A stretch of DNA of 64,000 nucleotides from Dipteris shenzhenensis (taxonomy: Eukaryota > Polypodiophyta > Polypodiopsida > Gleicheniales): the NCBI GenBank assembly GCA_047967505.1, contig CM106541.1. One strand, given 5' to 3'. The notes beneath the pieces were generated by a model. That model was given only the letters and a program-made list of their open reading frames with translations, did not search any database and was not told where the DNA came from. Positions 58,135 through 64,000 of this stretch are shown piece by piece; the first letter of the stretch is position 1, and each line of letters opens with the position of its first letter. The translations under genes were made by a program, and so were the position numbers.

Positions 58135-58749
58135 CAACAAAGATGCGTGGGTTTTCTCCATCAAATCTTTAACACTTGCTCTCGCCACATGTTCCTTGCC
58201 ACCACTAAGAGTATCATACAATGTTTTGGAATGGTTAGTTGAAGACCTTGAAGCTTTATAGAAAACATCAAGGCAATCCATCACACAGCTTACATCCTAC
58301 TCAGTATTTGTAAGGGTAAGTGTAGTATCATCTACAAACTATTGACACACAAGATATTTACCATTAATAAACTCAATCCCTTGGAGACTTCGCTCTTGGA
58401 TCTGGCTTCTAAGGAGCTAGCTAAGAGCATTGCTGCTATAGCAAATAGGAGAGGAGCCAAGGGGCATCCTTGTCTGACTAATCTTTTAAAAAAGAAAGGA
58501 CCACTCATCTTCCCATTGACATTAACCTTAGCTGAAGCATTGATGAGAAGGAGCTTGAAATTTGAAACAAAGGAAGGACCCAGACCCATGTCTTGCAAAG
58601 ATTGGATTAAAAAATCCCATTCCAATCTATCATATGTCTTATCAAAGTCAACCTTAAGAAAGAAAATATCATGTCCGTCTAGTTTCTTTATTGTATCAAG
58701 TCTTCACTATGACATGTTCTCGTTGTCCATCCATTGTCAAATAATTTAG
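58135..58749 (-). pseudogene. LINE reverse transcriptase remnant, - strand, copy C
   Basis: Longer than in copy A. Motif A near 58620, motif B (RQGCPLAPLLF) near 58460, motif C (FVDDTTLTLTN, preceded by TAG where Gln is usual) near 58320-58345. It then runs through CLDVFYKAS..STNHSKTLYDTL (the SGLxxNxxKT region) to about 58135. Copy A lost the last ~190 bp. Confidence 0.75.
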
Positions 58750-59010
58750 ATAGCCAGTCCTATTCTAAGCTCTTGCAAGTATATGTTATCTTTGTTTTTC
58801 TCAAGTGCCTACAACCAGAAAAGAAATCAACAAAACATGGGAATGGAAGAAACTAGCTCGGCCTAGCATTTCTTCCACTAGTAGTTGGCTTCATAGCATT
58901 TCTCACATCATTAAGCATCCTATTTCTATATGAATCACTAATCTCTATGCTTGGAAGTGGCCACTTTGGACTGTCAAAAGAAGGCAAGGCAAGCAATTCC
59001 AATCTTCCAT
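58750..59010. other. Spacer, unit C
   Basis: Matches 16371-16640. Nothing recognised. Confidence 0.35.
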
Positions 59011-59011
59011 A

Positions 59012-59604
59012 CTAGCCTTCTTGATCCGAAACTACAAACATTGACTCATAAAAGAAGGTCCCATCCTTTTTCATTTCTGATTGTGTGCAACCTTCGTACT
59101 GAAGAGTCCTGATCTTAGCATGGAGGACATGCAAATGCATGTTACAAGCTCCCATTCTTTGTAAGTAGATGGATACAAATTTGTAAAACAAATACAAGAC
59201 ATAAGATAGACACCAAACAAATGCAAATACTTTGAAGCATGACACTAGTACACTTTGGAATACTTATAATTGTGTCTACGATATAGAAGGCCTGCATGTG
59301 GATGCACATATATGTCTGTATGGGTAAAGATGTGTTGAATATATACCCGTGTTATTGTTTTGCTATTGGGAGACATCTCAAAATCCATTATCCTCCCCTT
59401 CCAATGTTTGGATATGTCCATTGCATCCTTATGATCCACTTTATAGCACCCACAATTAGCGGGTTGCATTGTTATCCATGAATATTTTTTGTAGAGCTGA
59501 GGAATCCATTCCCCATGCTCATCCTTGATGCTCTTTAGTATAACAGATTGTAACTTACCTAGATATCTATCATTTTCCATCTCCATAGTCCTTGTCTGTT
59601 TCAT
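59012..59604 (-). pseudogene. Unrecognised protein-like frames, copy C
   Basis: The frame 59604 to 59245 is open for 119 codons here. It starts MKQTRTMEMENDRY, contains HGEWIPQLYKKYSW, ANCGCYKVDHKDAMD and SKHWKGRIMDFEMS, and ends in a Tyr/His-rich tail. A second frame (59245 to 59012) contains ACNMHLHVLHAKI and GCTQSEMKKDGTFFY. Protein-like composition and persistence in both units suggest a decayed exon pair, but the family is unknown. Confidence 0.3.
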
Positions 59605-59670
59605 TTGATTAACAATAGCTCTCTTCCTCTCTTATTTCACCCATAAACAAACATAGTAATCATTCTTCAC

Positions 59671-60290
<620 letters not shown>

Positions 60291-60533
60291 CTATACCAGA
60301 TAAGAAACAAATGTTGAAATAATCTTATGGCTAAAGAGAAGGATTATGAATAGGTATAGATTCACAAGAATTCATACAAGCTCATCACTATACCATTATA
60401 GAGTATGGACATCAAAATAAGCTGGGGCTTGAAAAATTGTGTCAATCATCCATCAATGAGATAACTCCCTACATCCACATAAAAAAGTAAGACATTTGAA
60501 ACATTTGTTGAAAAGTATGTGTGGGTGTGCGTG

Positions 60534-60536
<3 letters not shown>

Positions 60537-60598
<62 letters not shown>

Positions 60599-60710
60599 CT
60601 ATGTGTTCAAATATTGAAGTAGCACGTGTGCGTGTGTGTGTGTGATAAGTATGTGTGTATGTGTGTGAGTGTATTTATGTGACAAAAAGTATAAATGTGT
60701 GTGTGTGTGT
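60537..60710 (+). repeat. (GT)n microsatellite cluster, unit C
   Basis: The main GT run at about 60537-60594 is longer than in unit A. Shorter runs follow near 60636 and 60694. Confidence 0.92.
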
Positions 60711-63379
60711 GGCCCATCCCCAACTTGGAGTGTAAGACCACATGGTGAGGGGAGGTAGAAATTATCTAAATAAATTAATTAGACAAGTAAATAATTTTTT
60801 ATAAAAGAAATTGATTGAGTTTGAATATATCAATTAGATTGTTTAAACGATAATTAAGAAAGGTTTCTTTTAAACAAAACTTAAAAAGCAAAAGGTAAAG
60901 TAGGGACTAGAAAATTAGATAGGACCTACAACAAATTAATGGAAATACTGTTAGGTGAGGGGGGTAGTCCATACCCTTTTGCGCTAAAACTGAGTTAAAT
61001 GAGTTAAATGAGGGGTTAAGTCTACATACTCTTTTAAAGAAACAAATTATTAAAGCAAAAGAAATAGAAAAAATTTTAAATTAATAATATTATTAAATAC
61101 TATGCAATAATAAATACTATGCATAAAGCAAATCCATAACTAATAGCCTAAGTAAGGAAGAATAAAGTAAAAAATTACAATAAATAATTTGAAGTAATAA
61201 TGGAAAAAAATGGAAAGCACAAGCTCTAGGCACATTATATGAAGGAACATGAAAATATTTTAAAAGGAAATCTTGATAAATTTACGAGGGGGACTAACCT
61301 TTAAAAGATCAATTAAAAGAACTCAAATAAGTAAATAATCATATATATTATCTAAAGGACAAAGAATAAATGGCTATAAGCGAGAGAGACCAAGTCACAA
61401 ATGGGAAGGGTTTAAAGGTAAAAAACTAAAACAAAAATTAAGAAGGAAAAAATACACTTAATTAATTAATTAAATAAAAAAAGAAAAGGTCGCAGGTAAG
61501 AAGGGTTCAAAAAACAAATGAGGGAATAAAAAGGTCTTAAATGAAGAATTAATTAGCTATGAAAACAAATGAGTTTTCCTGCAAAGAGTTGCTATGAATC
61601 ATGAAATTCATTGCAACTAAGTAATGTGTATCTACAAAAGAAGCGTGAACTGGTTAGCATGCTAGCCATGGAATATCATGCGTATAAGTAAGTCATGATG
61701 TTTGACATGGGATGATTTGCACAAAGATTACAACGTGAATTGTCATGTAGCCGAGACTGCAATGCATAAAGAGTATGGATAGGTCACGGTGACCTCGGCC
61801 GATCCCCAATGAGCAAGGCCGACACTATAATAGCTTTGTGTGGTGGCCTTCACCAGATTCTTGTTTAGCAAAAGCACAGTGCCACCTTCCGAGCAGAATA
61901 TCAAAGGTAGTGTTCCCATGAAGCCTAAACTTACAAAAGAAACATGTCAAAGGAAGATAGAATGCAACTTGCAACCACATGATCTTTGTAAGGGGAGGAG
62001 AGCAGCTGCACACCACCCCAAGACCCCTAATGAGGAAGGAGTCGAAACTGTGTGAGCAAGGGATAAATGGGACGAATGTCAACAAGGTGGAAAAAGAAGT
62101 AGAGTAAATGTTTCAAGCAAGGAAAGGGTAGAATAGCCAATGACGATGACAACTTGAGAGGTTGCCATAGTGTATCAAGCTTGCTAAGAATATCAAGGTA
62201 GTGAGGAGCTTTTGGGAGAGCGAGTATGTAACGAGAAGAAATTGGCAAGTACGGAAGAAGAGATGCCTAAGGACCATGGAGGCTAGAGGCACAAAGGAGG
62301 CTAATGACACAGTAGAGCAATGCCAACACTGCCACGTGAAACTATGGTAGCATAGGTCGAAGTAGAAAAGAGAAATGTAAACAAGGTTGTCAAAGGAGCC
62401 ATGAAGAGCAAGGAGAGCTGGTGAAGGTGGTCAAAAGCAAACTCGCAGGGTGACACCATTATCACATTGCAGGAGCAATGCTTGAAAGAAGAGAGCAAGC
62501 AAGAGGTAGCAACCATAGTTGGCAGCCACCAGTAATGAAGAGCGTAGATTAAAAAACAAGTCACGAGTTCAACCCATAGATTATAGTATCTTGTAAGCTA
62601 AAGGGCAGTAGAGGTGTAGACAAGTAGATGAGCACGGGGCGAGGTCAAAGTGAGAAACGGAGTACCAAAGAAGAACCATGAAGGAGGGGAAATCAATTGC
62701 ATTTAGAGAGAATTAGGAAGACTACAAAGTCTTGAAAGAATGTAGAAGCACTTTAACATGAAGCCAACATATAACGGCAATCAAGAAGAGCTATGCCAAA
62801 ATGTGGAGGGGAACTTATGCAAGGCACGGAGGAATGAAAAAAAGTTGTGTTTGGGCAGCATGGCAAGGGGTTGGAAGGGTAGTTAGGGCTAGTGGGTGGT
62901 AAGGTGAGGGGTGAATGGGTAGCATAAGTTAGAGGGTAGTTTCTTTTAAAGGGGTTTATTATTATTAACATTACGAGGCCTTATTAAAGGGGTTAATTGA
63001 AAATTAAAAAGATAATTTTAAAGGGGGTTTAAAAGGGGGAAATTTAGTTAAACCAGAGAATATGAAGGGGAGTTTTAATATCAAAAAGGAAAAAACTAAA
63101 GGGGGCTACAAAATTTAAGAGCGGGGGTTTGTCCCTGAGGCAATCTAAAGCAACAAAGGAGTTTCGCTTATAAGTGTATGTGCATTAGAGTGCATGGGCA
63201 TAGCATGCTTATCAACCCAAACCATACTACTAGAAAATGTTTAGTAAATTATGTAAGAGTGCATAATGGAGGTGGTAAAAAACAAGGTACTTTCATTAAA
63301 ACATCAACACGAGGAAAAGGAAAAAGGGGGGGTTTGTTTCTAATTTATTCATGAATATACAAAATGTAATTAAATTAAA
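60711..63379. other. AT-rich then purine-rich noncoding block, unit C
   Basis: Matches 18256-20895. Short frames on both strands diverge by frameshifts and substitutions without sign of conservation. No gene recognised. Confidence 0.5.
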
Positions 63380-63500
63380 TTGGGGGAGGGGGGGCAGGGA
63401 GGAAAGGATAGTAGTTGGCATCATGGGGAAAATGGTGTAGAATGGAAGTGAGAGTGTGTGTGGGGAGGAGGGGGCAATGGGGGGGGAAAGGGGGGGGAAA
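63380..63500 (+). repeat. G-rich block with quadruplex potential, unit C
   Basis: The same G-tracts as 20900-21020, with small changes (GGGGGCGGTGG became GGGGGCAATGG), leaving the long GGGGGGG runs intact. Confidence 0.7.
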
Positions 63501-63645
63501 AGTGTAAGGGGTTGAAGCTCTAAATAATTCGTAATAAAAGTTAATAAAGTATAAAATAGAAAAAACTAAATTGTATGAGTGTATGGAGAGGCGTTAGGGT
63601 GTGTGTGTGTGTGGCCCACCCCCAACCCGGAGGTTAAGACCACAT

Positions 63646-63685
63646 GGTGAGGGGTAAGCCCACCATATGGAGCTTACCCCTCACC
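63646..63685. repeat. Perfect hairpin, 14-bp stem, unit C
   Basis: Stem 63646-63659 pairs with 63672-63685 and is identical to the unit A hairpin. Confidence 0.85.
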
Positions 63686-63799
63686 AAAGAGATTAATAAG
63701 TGCAATAAAATCAAAGCATAATGTAGGTAAAGTGTTATTCTTCAAGAAGTTTTGGTAATCAAGTCAGAATTGAATCCATTTTTAGCAAAAAAGCAAAAT

Positions 63800-64000
63800 A
63801 AGTCTAACCAAATCTATATAAGCCCATGAAAAATGTGAAGCATTGTAAATTAGGGGTAGTACTTGCGACACACAAACTTTATATCCATAGTTTCTCGGTC
63901 TATTACTTGCAGCATGGATGAAAGAGACATTAGGAAAAGGCAATTTATATTTTTCCAAAAGGTACGAGTCTTATAGTTACCAATAATTGGTCTCATAAGT
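63800..64000 (-). pseudogene. Start of duplicated reverse-transcriptase fragment, unit C
   Basis: Matches 21334-21540. An extra G near 63856 shifts the frame relative to unit A. It continues past the window edge. Confidence 0.4.

Overview
The window is nuclear DNA from a land plant with a large, repeat-rich genome. Evidence for this: Ty1/copia elements with an initiator-Met tRNA primer site, a CACTA (En/Spm-type) transposase with TNP2, DUF4218 and DUF4216 regions and spliced introns, degenerate LINE reverse transcriptases, small hAT-like MITEs, long microsatellites, a satellite with a period near 180 bp, and a plant-specific BYPASS1 (BPS1)-like gene. The species cannot be fixed from sequence alone. 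Nothing bacterial, organellar or viral was seen.

The dominant feature is a recent large duplication. Unit A begins at 3008, directly against a copia LTR, and runs rightwards. The second unit begins at 35385 and runs to the window end. The order is shared: a broken transposon accessory gene, a CGTCTAT-rich array, AT-rich spacer, a ~180-bp satellite, a (GA)n tract, the BPS1-like gene, two LINE fragments, CT and GT microsatellites, AT-rich DNA, a G-rich block, a hairpin and reverse-transcriptase remnants. The second unit is itself broken into B (35385 to about 43912) and C (46391 to 64000). B and C overlap in content and are separated by a truncated copia element (43943-46390). Inside C a second, LTR-complete copia element (47493-51269) sits between 5-bp target-site duplications. 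The offset between units is about 32.4 kb at the left and about 42.5 kb at the right. This fits a tandem duplication of about 32 kb followed by about 10 kb of later growth.

Between the units (27192-34395) lies a CACTA element with an almost complete seven-exon transposase gene that has lost its middle. It is flanked by nine copies of a perfect palindromic subterminal repeat. Next come an unusual ~222-bp tandem array built of nested palindromes (about 31960-33360) and a piece of a second CACTA transposase.

The only intact-looking host genes are the two BPS1-like copies (13563-14585 and 56063-57085), each with a TATA box and poly(A) signal. They differ at 8 nucleotides and 5 residues by hand count, fewer than the roughly 2% seen in sampled flanks. 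A short PDI-like 5' fragment near 24.5 kb is a pseudogene. Everything else is mobile-element debris, satellite, microsatellite or unassigned spacer. Across unrelated elements, in-frame TAG stops repeatedly stand where glutamine CAG is expected, consistent with deamination of methylated CHG sites in silenced DNA.
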